A stretch of DNA of 64,000 nt from Triatoma infestans (GCA_011037195.1 JAAEAF010003447.1:118692-182691); one strand, 5' to 3'. Shown: positions 12,758 to 25,400, counted from the stretch's first letter. Numbers and translations: made by a program. Notes: generated from the sequence alone by a model not told the origin.

Positions 12758-14068
12758 TGGAAAAAAAATCTGGTGTGAAACACTCACACAAGTTTCTCTT
12801 ATTCCAGTTTTCAAAATTGTACCTAATTGACAAATTTTATGGTTTGTGTATCAAATTTAATGAATTTCTTTGGATTTCGTCGAAAACCGAATATGTTTAG
12901 TAAAAGCGCACTTCTGGTTTACTAATTTTCTTGAAACTTGGAATTTTAGCCGTCTATTTATTTCTAATTAATTTTGTTCGGATGGTAGAATTGTATAATC
13001 AACTATGATAGCCCATTAGAAAAAAAACATAAACCCACCCCTACCCAAAAAGCCCCTTTAAAGGACTTCACTAGGAAAAATGTTTCAAATAAAAGTTGTA
13101 ACTCTTTATACGTGTAGTTCACATACCTAGTTAAAGAAAATCATTGGAGCCGTTTTCGAGAAAATACCAGAAAACTGAAGAATACATTTCATTAAAAATG
13201 CACTTCCGGTCATCCGTTTTTTTTCAACCTCGAAATTTCACAACACATTTAATTTTAATTAATATATATAAATGACAGAATTGTATAGTAGACTGAAACA
13301 GCACTTAAGAGAAAAACCTACCCCCACCCATCCCCAAAAAGTGCTCTTAAATTAGTTTTCCCAGAGAAATGTTTTAATTAAAAGTTGTAGATCTTAGCAT
13401 GTGTAGTTGATATACCAAGTTTGAAAAAAATCGTGGGAGCCATTTTTGAGAAAATTCCAAAAAAGTAAAAAAGTACCAGAAAATTGAAAAATACTTTTCA
13501 GTAAAAACGCACTTCCGGTGTTCTGATTTTCTTCAAACTCAGAATTTCAACGACATATCTAATTCTAATTAATACTATTTAGTTGATAGGATTGTGTAAT
13601 AAACTGAAATAGCACTTTAGAGGACAAACCTACCCACCCCTTCCCCTAAAAGTGCTCTTAAATGCATTTTCCCGGAAAAATGTTTCAAATAAAAAAATTG
13701 CAGACCTTTGTATGTGTAGTTGATATAACAAGTTTCAAGAAAATCGTCGGAGCCATTTTTGAGAAAATCGCAAAAAAAGTAAAAAAAAAAAACAGCTAGT
13801 GAAGTGGTACTTCCGGTTGAGGAATTTTGACCGCTGACCTACTGTCAGAGATTCCAAGGTGATATCAAATCGGAATATCAAGTTTGAACTTTCTAAGATT
13901 TTTCGTTTTTGACTATGGTGTTCACATACATACAGACACACACAGACCATATGCTAAAAACCACTTTTTTGGATTCAGGGGACCTCAAAACGGATTTCCA
14001 GTGAAAACTCTATAACGAAAATTTGGCACGATTATTATACTTCCTCTTACTAGGAGTAAGAGAAAGTA
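12758..14068 (+). repeat. 1 kb family (HINE-like), expanded copy with four units
   Basis: Same ends as the other copies (AAAAATCTGGTGTGAAACAC at the left, TAGGAGTAAGAGAAAGTA at the right). Here the ACTTCCGG-type cores are near 12910, 13202, 13511 and 13809, giving four units spaced about 292, 309 and 298 instead of three. The copy is about 1311 bp against about 1000 bp for most. The CA tract is short (13935-13948). Confidence 0.85.
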
Positions 14069-14077
14069 CAAACAAAA

Positions 14078-14480
14078 TAATCTGATATGAGACACTCACA
14101 TAACTCTTCTTTTTTGCTCATCAGTGAGAAGCTTAGGAATGAAAGCCTCAAAGAACTACGGCAAAACTCAAAAGGACTCTGAAAAACATTACAAATAAAA
14201 GTGGTAATGCAATAGACCATGTCTGAAGAAAATTGATTAAAAAATAAAAATCTGTAAAATGAAACAGACTTTCTTCAAACCCGGAGTTCTTAATGTTAAA
14301 TAAATGACAAAAAAGGGTCAATACGTTGAAATTACAGATCAAAAAGAAGCTTAACATTAACGTTCCCTCCCTCAGAACCTCAATACCTCATTTTTTTTTT
14401 TTATTTAAATTTAATAAATACCTCATTACCTCATACCTCATTTTTATTTTTTTAAAGAAAAATCGCTGAAGCAACAAAAA
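14078..14480 (+). repeat. 1 kb family, left-end fragment (decayed)
   Basis: An AATCTGATATGAGACACTCAC block at about 14089 resembles the family's left terminus and lies just after the end of the preceding copy. The downstream sequence agrees only loosely (CTTTCTTCAAACCCGGAG near 14269). Confidence 0.45.
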
Positions 14481-16390
14481 AAAAATTCCGATCAAAATTC
14501 AATTCCAAAAAATGTTTGGCATGGACGCATACTTTCTCTTCTAATAATAAACTGGATAAAAAAAATTCTGGTTTTAAAAAGTTGTCATTAAGTCTTCCCC
14601 CATTGTTAACACCTTCTTCTGTAATATTTGTGGAAATGCCTGGCCAAACAAATTCATGCAAAATAAATTACCGAAACCGGTCAGAAACAAGAAGACAAAA
14701 AAAAAGAAATTTTTTGCAAAGGCAGTTTCCGTTTTGTCCAGCAACAAGACCCAATCATCTACAACTATTTCAACCATGATCGACTATGTATCCAACTTTA
14801 CTCCTGTCACTTAAAACACTGTACTGTGTATTCTCTATGGTTTAGGGGAAGGGGAGCTGTCTTCATAATGGAGGTCAATTGGAATGATATAGCAGCTGTA
14901 ACAAGATGTAATATTCTTTTTGCGAAACAAAAAACACACAGAAGATGATGCACGGACGACCCTGTCAAATGCCAAACAGAAAAAAGGCGAATTTTAACAT
15001 TGACATTTAAAGCGGTAACATTGCATCCACTTTCCCCTCGAGACAGGCTCATCAACAGAGACATAGTTGCCAACATTAGCTGCCATCCATCCCCGCCCAT
15101 ATCTTAATTGCTGACAAATCATTGATTTAAGTTGCCACTGAAGCTGCTACTGCAAAATAGCTGTAACTTAGAAAACAAAAGGAAAAGGCTTTGGATGAAA
15201 TGGAAATTCTTTCATTACCGTGAAAACAGAAATAGGTTTTATGAACATTTGAAAATTCAAGAAAGAAATGGTTTTAGAAATTTAATGAAAAGTAAACCTC
15301 TCTGATTTTGAAAGGATTCGGCCAAATGTTGGTTCAATTAATGAGCTCACAAACTCCGACTCGACTCACTGCTAACACATTCTTGCATTTGTTGTAGTCA
15401 ATCCAGTGGCGTTCAACCAGCATCAAAGAAACTCAAAAAAAAAAAGTCTATCATGCTGTAACTCCTCATGGGATGTAGCGCAACAGATACATTATTATTT
15501 TAATGCAGACTAATATCGTCCTGCAATTCGGTAGGTTGTCTCTTTAATCCTACAACTGGAGATTCTTTTGGATTTGCTTTTCTTGTAAAATATCGAAACA
15601 GTCCATAGCAGAAAAATAATTTGTGATTTCACATGTGGGCTTTTCAAACATTTTCTAACGTATGTGTAATTAAAAAACGAAAGTTCACGGCAAATTTTGT
15701 TTAGAAATTTTTTCCAACAGCTGAGGTTGCGAAAATTATTTTCCATTTCTGAAGTGTTTCCTTCTCCAATTGCCCATGCAACACCTGTCTTCGGTCTGAT
15801 CATAATGTAGCAACCGATTGTATCCGACCAACTACGGCGCCTAACGTTTGAATAACAGTTGGTCAATAGAGTTCATTTGAGTATTTATATGTTTTTTTTT
15901 TTTAAATTGGAACACGTGAAAAGAATATTACCGGAATCGGTAAAGTTTTTATCAATATTCCGTAATTTAAGGTTGTTCTTGCCTAACAGAACATGCGGCA
16001 GATGATTGGGAAGTGGAGGGAAAAGCTACTTCTAAAAACAAAAAGTTCAAGTGTCGGACGGACTGTGTGGCTGAATCCCTTCCTCCAACCATCTAGTGAG
16101 TTGAATAGTTCCTTCGTGTGTCAACAATAACTAACAAATTTCAATGTAAGACCTTCGACAATCTACACATATAAAATTCGTTTCTCGACCAAAAACTTCT
16201 TACTTGCAGCAACAAGAGGTCACAAAGAGTGGTCTCGTTAATCTTAATTCTAGTAAAAAACAAAATTTAAATCTTTTAATTACCTATCCTTAAGGATGCG
16301 AAGTAGATGGAATCATAGAATACACTGAAATATTATACTGGGGGAATGCTTGCTCCAGATCTTTTTAAAGATAGTTTTAAAATATTTTTT
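14481..16390. other. No gene established; possible decayed transposase near 15150-15480
   Basis: The plus-strand translation near 15170-15480 (reading RKRLWMKWKFF and later a GFRNLMKS segment) faintly recalls the N-terminal part of PIF/Harbinger-type nucleases. There is no catalytic region and the frame is interrupted, so this is a weak guess. The 118-codon minus-strand frame at 15510-15866 matches nothing I know. Confidence 0.2.
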
Positions 16391-16392
16391 TT

Positions 16393-17640
16393 TGTAATGG
16401 ATCGCCGTTAGCATACATATTTATTGTACATAGCTGAGGCATAACATGTCTCCTTATCTCAAGCACACAGAAGGAACAATCTAAGGACCACATCAGATGA
16501 TAGGGCAAGTCAAAGGAGAAAAGAAGAATTGGACTTTGCATAAAAGGCAACTCTCTCTTTCTGATTCTCCTCTCCAGGTAATGGTAGGATCCTCTCTATC
16601 TCCTTCCCGCTGCGTAAAAGCGGGGAGCATCTCAGGCTCACTACTATATACAGTAACCTGCAGATATCCTAACAGATCCCGAAACCATTCGTCCGTTACC
16701 TTGGGCTATTCACCGACAAACGATTAATACGGATTCCTCACATAAGACTTACACGACTGGAAATGAACTCACGTTACAGACAACTAAAGAAGTTATTAGG
16801 CACCAGATCGCGACAATCACGAGAGAACAAACGAATGATATACAACCCTATAACTGAACAATCTGGAGCTATGAGAAGAACTCTGGAGTTCTGACAAACG
16901 TTCCAACCTCCTACGAATCCAAAATTGTCTACTACTATTGAACTATTGACAATGCTCCCTAGTATGTCTCCAACCAAGCTATCCAAAATGATCTCTATAA
17001 CCTCTTCTTATCTAATGTAATCAAAGCGCGCTATCGAAAACACCACAAACATTTTTCCTCACACTGCAATTCGCCGCCTTTCATTCTTAAATCTTCCTGA
17101 CAATTCTCTCAGACACCTCAAAAGCCAATGGCCTCTTGATTAAATCAACTGCTTAAAAATCTTTTCTCTTTAAGGAGGGTTACCACTGGATAACTTCTCC
17201 ACTCCTTAATCCCTCCGTTTTCCTCAGTGCAAACATTATTACTTACAGCAATAACTGCTGTTTTAATACGTATACAGAAATATATATTTAAAAAAATCAC
17301 CTTTCAAACGCCACTCGAACAACCTTCAACATTCAACGACCATCGTTCTCATTATACCAATCAGTCTGTCACTCTATTCTCACGCTATCAACTTTTCTCT
17401 AAATTATACAGTGAAAGTCCTTGCAGTGCTTATATTCTCATACAATATAATCCGTGTTCAGAAATCCTCAACCTGAAGTTTATTTTCTGTCCATCCCCCA
17501 AAAGCATCCATGACATTTGTCTTCTCCTTCCAATATCGTCTGATGATGTTATTAGATTGCTCCCACTGCGAGCTTGAGGTAGGACGACATGTCATGCCTT
17601 GGCAAGATAACAAGTAAATATGTACGGCGATCCATTACAT
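16393..17640. mobile_element. Element bounded by inverted repeats TGTAATGGATCGCCGT
   Basis: The block TGTAATGGATCGCCGT at 16393-16408 recurs inverted at about 17625-17640. The similarity continues inward loosely (CATATTTA at the left, TAAATATG at the right). The interior contains a Jockey-like reverse transcriptase relic. The inverted ends could belong to a DNA element that carries the LINE piece, or to an inversion during LINE insertion. No clear target duplication. Confidence 0.4.
16500..17165 (+). pseudogene. Jockey-like LINE C-terminal relic
   Basis: Translated in several frames, the region contains a YLGL-like segment followed by PHIRLTRLEMNSRYRQLKKLL (split by a frame change, about 16737-16800), a RENKRMIYNPI segment near 16822, and LNLPDNSLRHLKSQWPLD near 17090-17143. 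This order (YLGL, palm/thumb helices, then a basic LKxQWPLDL ending) is typical of the C-terminal third of Jockey-clade reverse transcriptases in insects. Stops and frameshifts show it is inactive. Confidence 0.6.
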
Positions 17641-18086
17641 CTTTCTTTACACAAAAAAAGTAGAAATCCAAACAGAACCACAAATGTTTACTAATTGCCA
17701 ATTTTTTTATATTATTTTAAAAGTTCAAAAACAGACAAACAATAAAAGAAAAACAATACAAGCAGGAACTTCAAACAAGTTCTAATTAAAAAAATTGAAG
17801 ATTACGATCTTCTTACAGTAAAAATCACAAATCCTAATAAGTGAAGACAATACGAGTAAGTAATGTGATACGAGGTAAGTTATGATGGTGATGAAAATAA
17901 ATGGAAGGGATGACATAAAAAATAATCCATTGCTATTATCTATAGGACTGATTTTTTTTTGCTCCTTTTGTGTTTTGTGTTTGTTCATTTTGTTGCATCG
18001 CCTGGAATTTGGCGTATACCACATTTGACGTGATTGTAAGTATGCTACATACATGTAGTTTGCCCACATCATATGTTTCATGAAAG
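17641..18086. other. No gene recognised; AT-rich spacer
   Basis: Between the preceding element and the foldback element only A/T-rich sequence and incidental frames are seen. Confidence 0.5.
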
Positions 18087-18427
18087 TGCTGTTGACATTT
18101 GTTGTGGTGGTTGGTTCCGCAGAGCTGGAAAGCATCAGAGACATTTTCCGTGGAAGCCTGCTTCATTTTGTGGTCATCGACCGGTTTCGGGCGTTCGCCC
18201 ATCTTCAGGATGCTCTTTTCAGACAGTGTGCCAACACAGACTCGTACAGAGACTTAGTTAGTGAAAGGAGTTAGTGGAGACAGGAGTGAAACTAAGTCTC
18301 TGTACGAGTCTGTGTTGGCACACTGTCTGAAAAGCGCATCCTGAAGATGGGCGAACGCCCGAAACCGGTCGATGACCACAAAATGAAGCAGGCTTCCACG
18401 GAAAATGTCTCTGATGCTGTTGACATT
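18087..18427. mobile_element. Foldback element (probable inverted Penelope-type terminal repeats) with 13-bp target duplication
   Basis: Arms 18132-18259 and 18290-18418 are near-perfect reverse complements separated by a 30-nt loop. The direct repeats TGCTGTTGACATT at 18087-18099 and 18415-18427 look like a target-site duplication. Each arm carries the core CCTGAAGATGGGCGAACGCC followed by CGAAACCGGTCGATGACCAC, read outward from the loop. Three further copies or arms lie near 22960, 35200 and 58671. The translations reading RPKPVDDHK are by-products of the repeat, not a protein. Confidence 0.8.
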
Positions 18428-18459
18428 GTTTAGGACAATGTCAAGATCCCTCCAGGAAA

Positions 18460-18562
18460 TTTAGTAAGCAATGTAATTGAGTCCACTGTCGTCTGCAACT
18501 TTTACCGGCGCAACCTGTTTCTTGATAAGCAGTGTGCTGATGATCTCGCACTGCTTACTAAA
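18460..18562. repeat. Small inverted repeat
   Basis: TTTAGTAAGCAATG at 18460-18473 is followed by CACTGCTTACTAAA at 18549-18562, 13 of 14 positions complementary, with a 75-nt spacer. Possibly the remains of a miniature element or a stem-loop. Confidence 0.6.
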
Positions 18563-18569
18563 TAATAGG

Positions 18570-21500
18570 CGAAAACGCCTTTAAACCGCCAATAAACACA
18601 AAGTCTCTAATAATGTCATTGCATTTAACTTTATTTAATGTACAGACTGTTATATAGCCTAGCCATTATATGCAAGCATTTAAAATGTCCCATAGCCTAG
18701 AAAATAGAAGATGGTTTCCAACAAATTCCAAAAAAAAATTAAGGATCTCGCACTTCCACTGACCGATTTTTACCTTCGTTTCGGCTATGATTGTTGTATC
18801 TGAACGGTAGATAAGTACAGCTTCTTGCTAAAACTACAAGTTTTTGAAATATTTTGTTCACAACAGCCCAAGCTAAACTTTTTTTTCACAAGCAAGAACT
18901 TTTTTTTTATAACAAGTGGGCCTAAATATGTATTTCCTGTGATAACGCTTTCGGAAAGGATGACATATCGCAATAATATTACTCTTACAGCAATATGAAA
19001 AAGTTAAAACTCGATATTGCTTCAAACGATACATTTCTTAAATTATATATTCAATTTCCAGATATGTACACATAATATATATCGAAGAAATGATTAAGTA
19101 GAAAAATAACAAACATTAAGATGGTAACTGAAAACAAATCGAACAATATTTAAACAAAGTGAAGTTAAAGTTAAAAAAAAATGTAATATATTTTCCTTTT
19201 CAAATATTAGTTTTAATGCAAAGTTCGGAAGAAGACCTAGACAAGTTGATAACTTATCAATCTTTTGTTCCAAGTTATGACCTAAAATAAAAATGTCTAA
19301 ACAATAAATAATATCAAGCAAATATTTCACTATAGTAAAGTTTATAAGTTTTAATAAGAATTGTTTTTAAATAAAATCTTAAAGGAATTGAACTGTTTAC
19401 TATTTCTTTTTTATTAGCATTTCAAAAAACGGGAAGCAATTCACATTACAGCAAAAACAAAAGACCAAACAACAAAGAAGTATGCAACAAGTTAAAGTTA
19501 CTATATACAAATATGAATAACATTCAATTTTTTTAATTAAATATAATTTTAATAAACAAAGTGAAATCAAAATAAATACAAAAAATAGGAAATCTTTGCT
19601 AGTAAAAACTATATTTATTGGGTCAGGGATCTGAAAAAATTTTTTTACTTATATGCCAAGTTAAATATGAATGTATGCATTGCAAATGAATACATACTTT
19701 TTCCATATTTCACTTATCTTGTTTTGAAAATAAATAATAAGGCTTTCATAATTACTGATCACAAAACATGCTACATCCTTTAGCTGAAAGAACACTTTCC
19801 TATAAACTCGAAATAAGTTCTTAAACAATTTCTTCTTAATAGTATTTTATGTGCTTAAATTTAAAATCCCGCTGAATTAACTTTTTTTTAAATACATTAT
19901 CTTAACTGGATTAAACTTAAAAACAAATATTACGAAAATGTACATCAAGTGACAAATGTGAAAGAACAAAAAATAAATATATACAAAACAATATAACCTT
20001 GTTACACTGCTTTGTCGTATCAAAACCTTGGTCATATTTCAAAAATTATGACCTCAGTATTTTTAAAACAAAATTGATACACACACACACTACTAGGGCA
20101 TGCGGCTTGAGGAGACAGTCAAGAGAGGAAATGACTAAATGACTCATAATGTAGTATAAACAACAAAGGGAGGATAAGCGAATACTGAACGACTAATAAA
20201 TAAAAGTATAAAAGTAATTCGTTCTATTTTAACTTAATCCTTATTTTATAAGAAATCAAAGACATAGTTTTGACAAAACTGAATTTATTTAAATTCCTTT
20301 TGTTTAAAGGAATGAGTTCAACAACCCACTTGGTATACTATTTTACGATCTCATTTTCCAATAAATGAATAAAAGTTTATATATATATATATATTTTTTT
20401 TTTACAACCTTTGAAAATCTGCAGAACTAATTCCTAAATAAGACCACCGTACATTTCCGCTATATTTCGGCCTCATTCGTGGCTGCATCCAAATTACATG
20501 TCTCTCACCGCGAGAGACGCTTGTGGAAGTTGCGGAGCATGCTCTCTTTACGATAGGCCCTACCTCCCTTGTATCGACCAGAATATTACGAGCATTGAAT
20601 ATACCGAAAACAAGTATTCCTTATAAGAAAAGAGGAAAATCTATTTTCATAACTTATTTAAAGTCATTTACAAATGAGTTTCATTAATAACTTCTTGTCA
20701 ATCTACGTGAAACCTATTAAAACTAAATTAATCTCAAGATATGGTCAGTAATATTTCTACAATTAAACAAATTTACTTTAAATCTAATAGTTTCAGATTA
20801 ATTACTAATGGTAGTCCATGTTACAACATAGTTAAGTATGAACTTTTCACAAAAATTATTATAATAAAAGTGTAAGATATTCGACTACAAAATATTGAAC
20901 ATTTACATGCAAAGTTGCAAAGTACTTCCCATAAATATGATAACAGGAATTTCACACGTGATAATAAGTAGTAATCATTTAAATCCTAATATATATATTT
21001 TCGATATTTAGCTAAATTCTGGTTCACAAAAATTATGTCACAATTACTTTATTTGTCACTTCATAAGTAAGCAGATCCCTCTGATATTGGATTAATCTTT
21101 AACAACATAGTGCTTCTGATAAAACTGGTAGAAAAAAATAATGTAAATGAACATGGAGACATTATCAGTAATCGTTAAAATACTGAAAATGCTTTCTTTC
21201 AAACTAAATTAACTATTTTATTAGATAATATATAGGCAACAATAAATATATTAAAAATAACAATAAATGGGTTAAAAGAACGAAAATTATTTGATAGTTA
21301 AAACACGTTTAAGTATATTTTCACTGATAGTTCTTGGCTTTAACTAGGCTTTTTCCAAAATGAGATTATAACTAGAAATACCGAGGTAAATTAATGCAAA
21401 TTATGAAATCAAGTAATAATGAAATACCGGACTACAATTAGCAACCGGTCTCAGTTCAACTTACTATATCTGCCATGGTTATGATGGCGGATGAAGCCAT

Positions 21501-22325
21501 TTTGTAGGCTAGTTATCAATCAGATTTAAAATATACAATTAACTAATATGACTTTTGTACAATTTAATATAAAATCTGTTAATTTAATATCTAAAAATTT
21601 ATTAAAAAAATTTACCTTCGAATCCAAACAAGTAATTCCTAATCCAGCCAGGTCCTTAAACTGTCCTTACCAGTGTTTCAACTACACACTAATATATATA
21701 TATAAAAAAAAAATCCGGATGAATTAACCCGTACCACAATTTTCAAAAGAACATCGGCTCACATTTAAGTGAACCTACGCTAACTGTTCGTTGTAAAAGA
21801 TTCATACAAATCTAAAATTAGTCCATACAATCAAACTAGTACTGGGCACAATCATAGACAAGAGCACAACGTACAGGGCAGGGTGCGGCCTTACTCTTAA
21901 CTCGAAACTTTGCAAACCGATAGTGTGACGTCAGCAACAATCTACTCCCGCCAACATTCAATACAAAATGCCGGGAACTAACAAGTAGCTTTTTTTTCTT
22001 ATTTTATTCTATTTATTTTTAGCTTTAATTCTGTGTTAAACGATTTTTTAAAAATTTTATTTAACGCTATTATCTTCAGGATATGGAAAAATAAACAAAA
22101 TTCCAGAATATAACTACATTTATTTTACAAAATATATTATCACACACTCCCAATAATTGTGGTAACATTCTTCATGTATTAATTTTGTTTTAATTAATAT
22201 TAATCGGTCAAAATCAGGTACAAATCTCCATTGTTCATACAAATAAAATACTACAAAAATCTTCACAACTCTTGAAATTTGTTATTTCTAAACATTTGTA
22301 ATCATTCTCATTTTAAGAAAAGTTT
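18570..22325. other. No gene recognised; long AT-rich stretch between the foldback and endonuclease G
   Basis: About 3.7 kb without any recognisable coding frame. A TA run lies near 20379-20394. GC-richer patches are at 20440-20590 and 21840-21990; the latter contains TGACGTCA (21926-21933), a CRE-type palindrome, and may mark an unseen promoter. An AATAAA on the minus strand at 22119-22124 could be the poly(A) signal of endonuclease G, about 200 nt after its stop. Confidence 0.5.
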
Positions 22326-22430
22326 TCATACATATGTAGTTTTCCTTCCATTAACTGATACTAGATTATTTCTAGAAATTCTGTCAAAAAATAAGAGTCC
22401 AGCATGTCTTTCAATTGAGTCGGGAGGAAC
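22326..22430 (-). CDS. EndoG: EndoG coding exon 5 (last)
   Basis: Begins after a T-run plus AG acceptor. It continues in phase 0 with VPPDSIERHAGLLFFDRI, the conserved closing helix of EndoG, and stops at TGA (22326-22328). Too short to show up as a free open frame, but the match to the family ending is clear. Confidence 0.9.
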   Translation of the reverse strand, partial: VPPDSIERHAGLLFFDRISRNNLVSVNGRKTTYV

Positions 22431-25400
22431 CTAAAAAAAAAAAATCAAAATTTTACTAGAATTTACAATATCTTCATTCAAATTTTATGTTAATCTAATA
22501 ATTCCTCTTTCAATCCCTTCAGCCAAACTTTCGAGATATACAGCCGCATTTATACAGAAACCATAGGCAATTGCAGCAATGGTGAGGAATATCGCCTTTA
22601 CGAGAAAATATAATGATCATGTCAGATTTCAAAATTGGGTTACTAACTAGAAATATATTGGCCTATTACTTTTATTTCAAATAGTTTTTCTGGGAAGACT
22701 GATTTTAGAGTGTTTTGAGATTCATAGTAAAATCAACAGTTTTATTCTTAATTGGATTAAGTTGAATAATCTAAATCATAACATATTTTAACCTTTATTG
22801 TCATAATATATACATATCGTGCTCTGCAAACGAAATCGATACCTCTAATACAAAATAAAAAACAAAACTCTTTTCTTTTACTTAAACATTTCATAATCTA
22901 TACATTGTAAAAATAGCTCAATGAAGGCTATGTTATCACAATGTTTTGAGAAAAATATCTGATGATAGACGAACGTCCGAAACCGGTCGATGACCACAAA
23001 AAGGAGCAGGCTATCATGGAAAATATCTCTGAGGCATGGCAAGACTTTACCACATTAATGAACCGCCAAATGAAATTTCCAGTTAGAAGAAAATCTAATA
23101 AACGGAAGGGTAAATTTCGTGATTTTTTTGTTTCCTCAAGTTTTGGTAATATTCGCAAAGAATCTCCAGTCTTTAAGCGAAGGAAACGATGGGGGGGACT
23201 TTTTTTTATAGTAAATGTAGTTGCCCTTGATATTAACAGATTTAATAGAATTTTACTTGAAGGGAAGTTTTGCACAGCTTCTCAAAACACTTAGAAAATC
23301 AATTTCCCCGGGGGAAAAGCCTAAATAAAAATGACTCGCCTACATACAGTTATAGCAGCAAGTTCAAAGAAAATCGTTGGCGCCGTTTTCAAGAAAAACA
23401 GATGAAAGAAAAAAAAATCCGTTCTAAAATTCAAAATTCCGGATTTTGATAGAGTATACTTCAGGATCTTCGGGATTTTGATCTTCGTGACAAGTTGAAC
23501 TTGCTGCGATTTTTCATTATTGTGTTATTCTGTTTACACTCGGTTATCAATCCGAAAAGACCACCATACATTAAAAAAAAAATGGTTTTCCCAAACCATC
23601 AAAATATGTATTGCCAGTAGATAATTCACTTAGAAAATTTGAATAACTGCAATATTTCCTAAGTAGAGCAGTAGGAGAAAGAAAAAAAAAATTAAGATAA
23701 TAATAATAACCTGAAAAGAAATAAGTGGAACATTATCGTCAATTGGTTCATTAGGCATTACATATGCTTCAAGGTATAACTTTTTATCATTGCTTTCCAT
23801 AACAATTACTTTAAAGAAATGAGTTGGTACTGCAACATCATGATTTCCAATAACCTGGTATTTGATATATTTCTTACCATCAGCTTCTTTTCTAGAAACA
23901 ATCAATAAAAACACAAATATTTTTCCATTTTAAATAAAATATAGAGAAGATATGGAATAAATTAAGAATTTCCTACCTTGGCAGAAACAAAGGTCCTGTA
24001 CATACATATACATTTGGATATGTTTTAGTTAATTGCCTCACATATTTTTCTAAACGGTTCCATGAATGCCTATTAAAACCGACACCAATTTGTGGCGAGA
24101 TATTGCTTAAATAAAATGTTTGATCACAATGACGTTGATGTAATTTATGATTGCCAGCGGCTGCTAAATGGCCTCTATCGAAACCACTGCCCAAATAATC
24201 TTCATTAGTAGCCCTATATAGACAATAAATATTAATTACTTCAATGAAAGGAGCTAAGGATTATATGATTATGCTGTTAAGCTAAAAAAAATAATCAAAA
24301 AATATATTCATAGAATTTTTATAGCAATTTGATGTGTGTAATAACCAATAGGATTCTATTACTATCCCATGCTATTTCAAGATTCCAAGCTCAGACTTTT
24401 GAAGTGCCACAATACTGTTTTATACTACTAATTAGTAATAAAAGTAATAGTTAACTAGTTATAAGAAGTTCATTCTATTTTATTATATGTTTTTTTTAAT
24501 ATTAATTACAGAAGAATATAATTCATAGGAAATGAAAAAATAGAACAGACTTGAGAATTATCACTAAGCTATAATCAAGCTTCATTCCGATTTCAATATG
24601 GATGCCAACAATGTTGTAAATATATAAAAAAAAAATATTGTTTTTAAACAATGATCCTAAGGCTAGTGAGTTTTTGATTGCTATAAATAATAGAATGATG
24701 AGTACTTTCTGACATCAATAAGCAAAACTATGTCCAACGATTTGAAACTCTTGCGATACCTTTTGAATTACCGTTATTTGAAACCTATTTCGGAGAAAAC
24801 TGATTTTAGAATAGTTCGGTGAGGGCTGAATCTAGGCTCTTAACTTTAAAGACTCATTTTTTGTTCAGTTTGCTCTACCGATATAATATTTCCACGTTTG
24901 AGGAACATTGCAATAAAATCTAAAAGTTGAGAAATGCTGATATACATGAACGTCATAAGAGCAGTTTAACAGAATTATATTTTTAAAATGTCTTCATTAG
25001 AAATATGAGTAGAATTATCATCGAATTTCAGTAACTCTTAAATGCCAACACATGAAATATAAGCAATCAAATTCCGATTTTAAATAGCGTTGAATATTAA
25101 AACTTACACAAACTTTCATATGTAAACCTAACATGTAAAAATGCCATTATTTTTTAACAGTTCAACCAATAGGATGGATGTAGTTGGATATGTTAAGAAA
25201 CGATCAGAGGAAAAAACTTCTCTTCGTCAACGCTTAGTCAAATTTATTGTCTTCTCCACAGTAAGTGAGCATTACCGTCTCAGATGTAGGGTCTTTGGGA
25301 ACAAACTCACTTATAAAGTTTTTCAAGACAGCACGGTTGATAAGGTGAACCATCTATCTTAAAGCCAATCTAATAAATGACTAGAAGGTGGAAATCATCT

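Noticed and set aside
15510..15866. 118-codon minus-strand open frame
   Set aside because: No domain or family resemblance, no splice or homology support, and it lies in repeat-rich DNA.
17227..17577. 116-codon plus-strand open frame
   Set aside because: No recognisable motif; low-complexity composition within a transposon-derived block.
17936..18202. Minus-strand frame beginning with RPKPVDDHK, also found near 22962 and 58825
   Set aside because: The shared peptide is the translation of the foldback repeat core. Frames diverge as soon as the repeat ends, so it is not a protein family.
18290..18418. Active hammerhead ribozyme
   Set aside because: Core bases are present, but there is an extra base before stem II. 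The only partner for stem III is the opposite arm, which would instead fold into one long perfect hairpin. Kept only as a resemblance.
22962..23294. 110-codon plus-strand frame, with a 115-codon frame opposite
   Set aside because: Starts within a foldback arm and runs into intronic repeat; lies in EndoG intron 4 with no homology.
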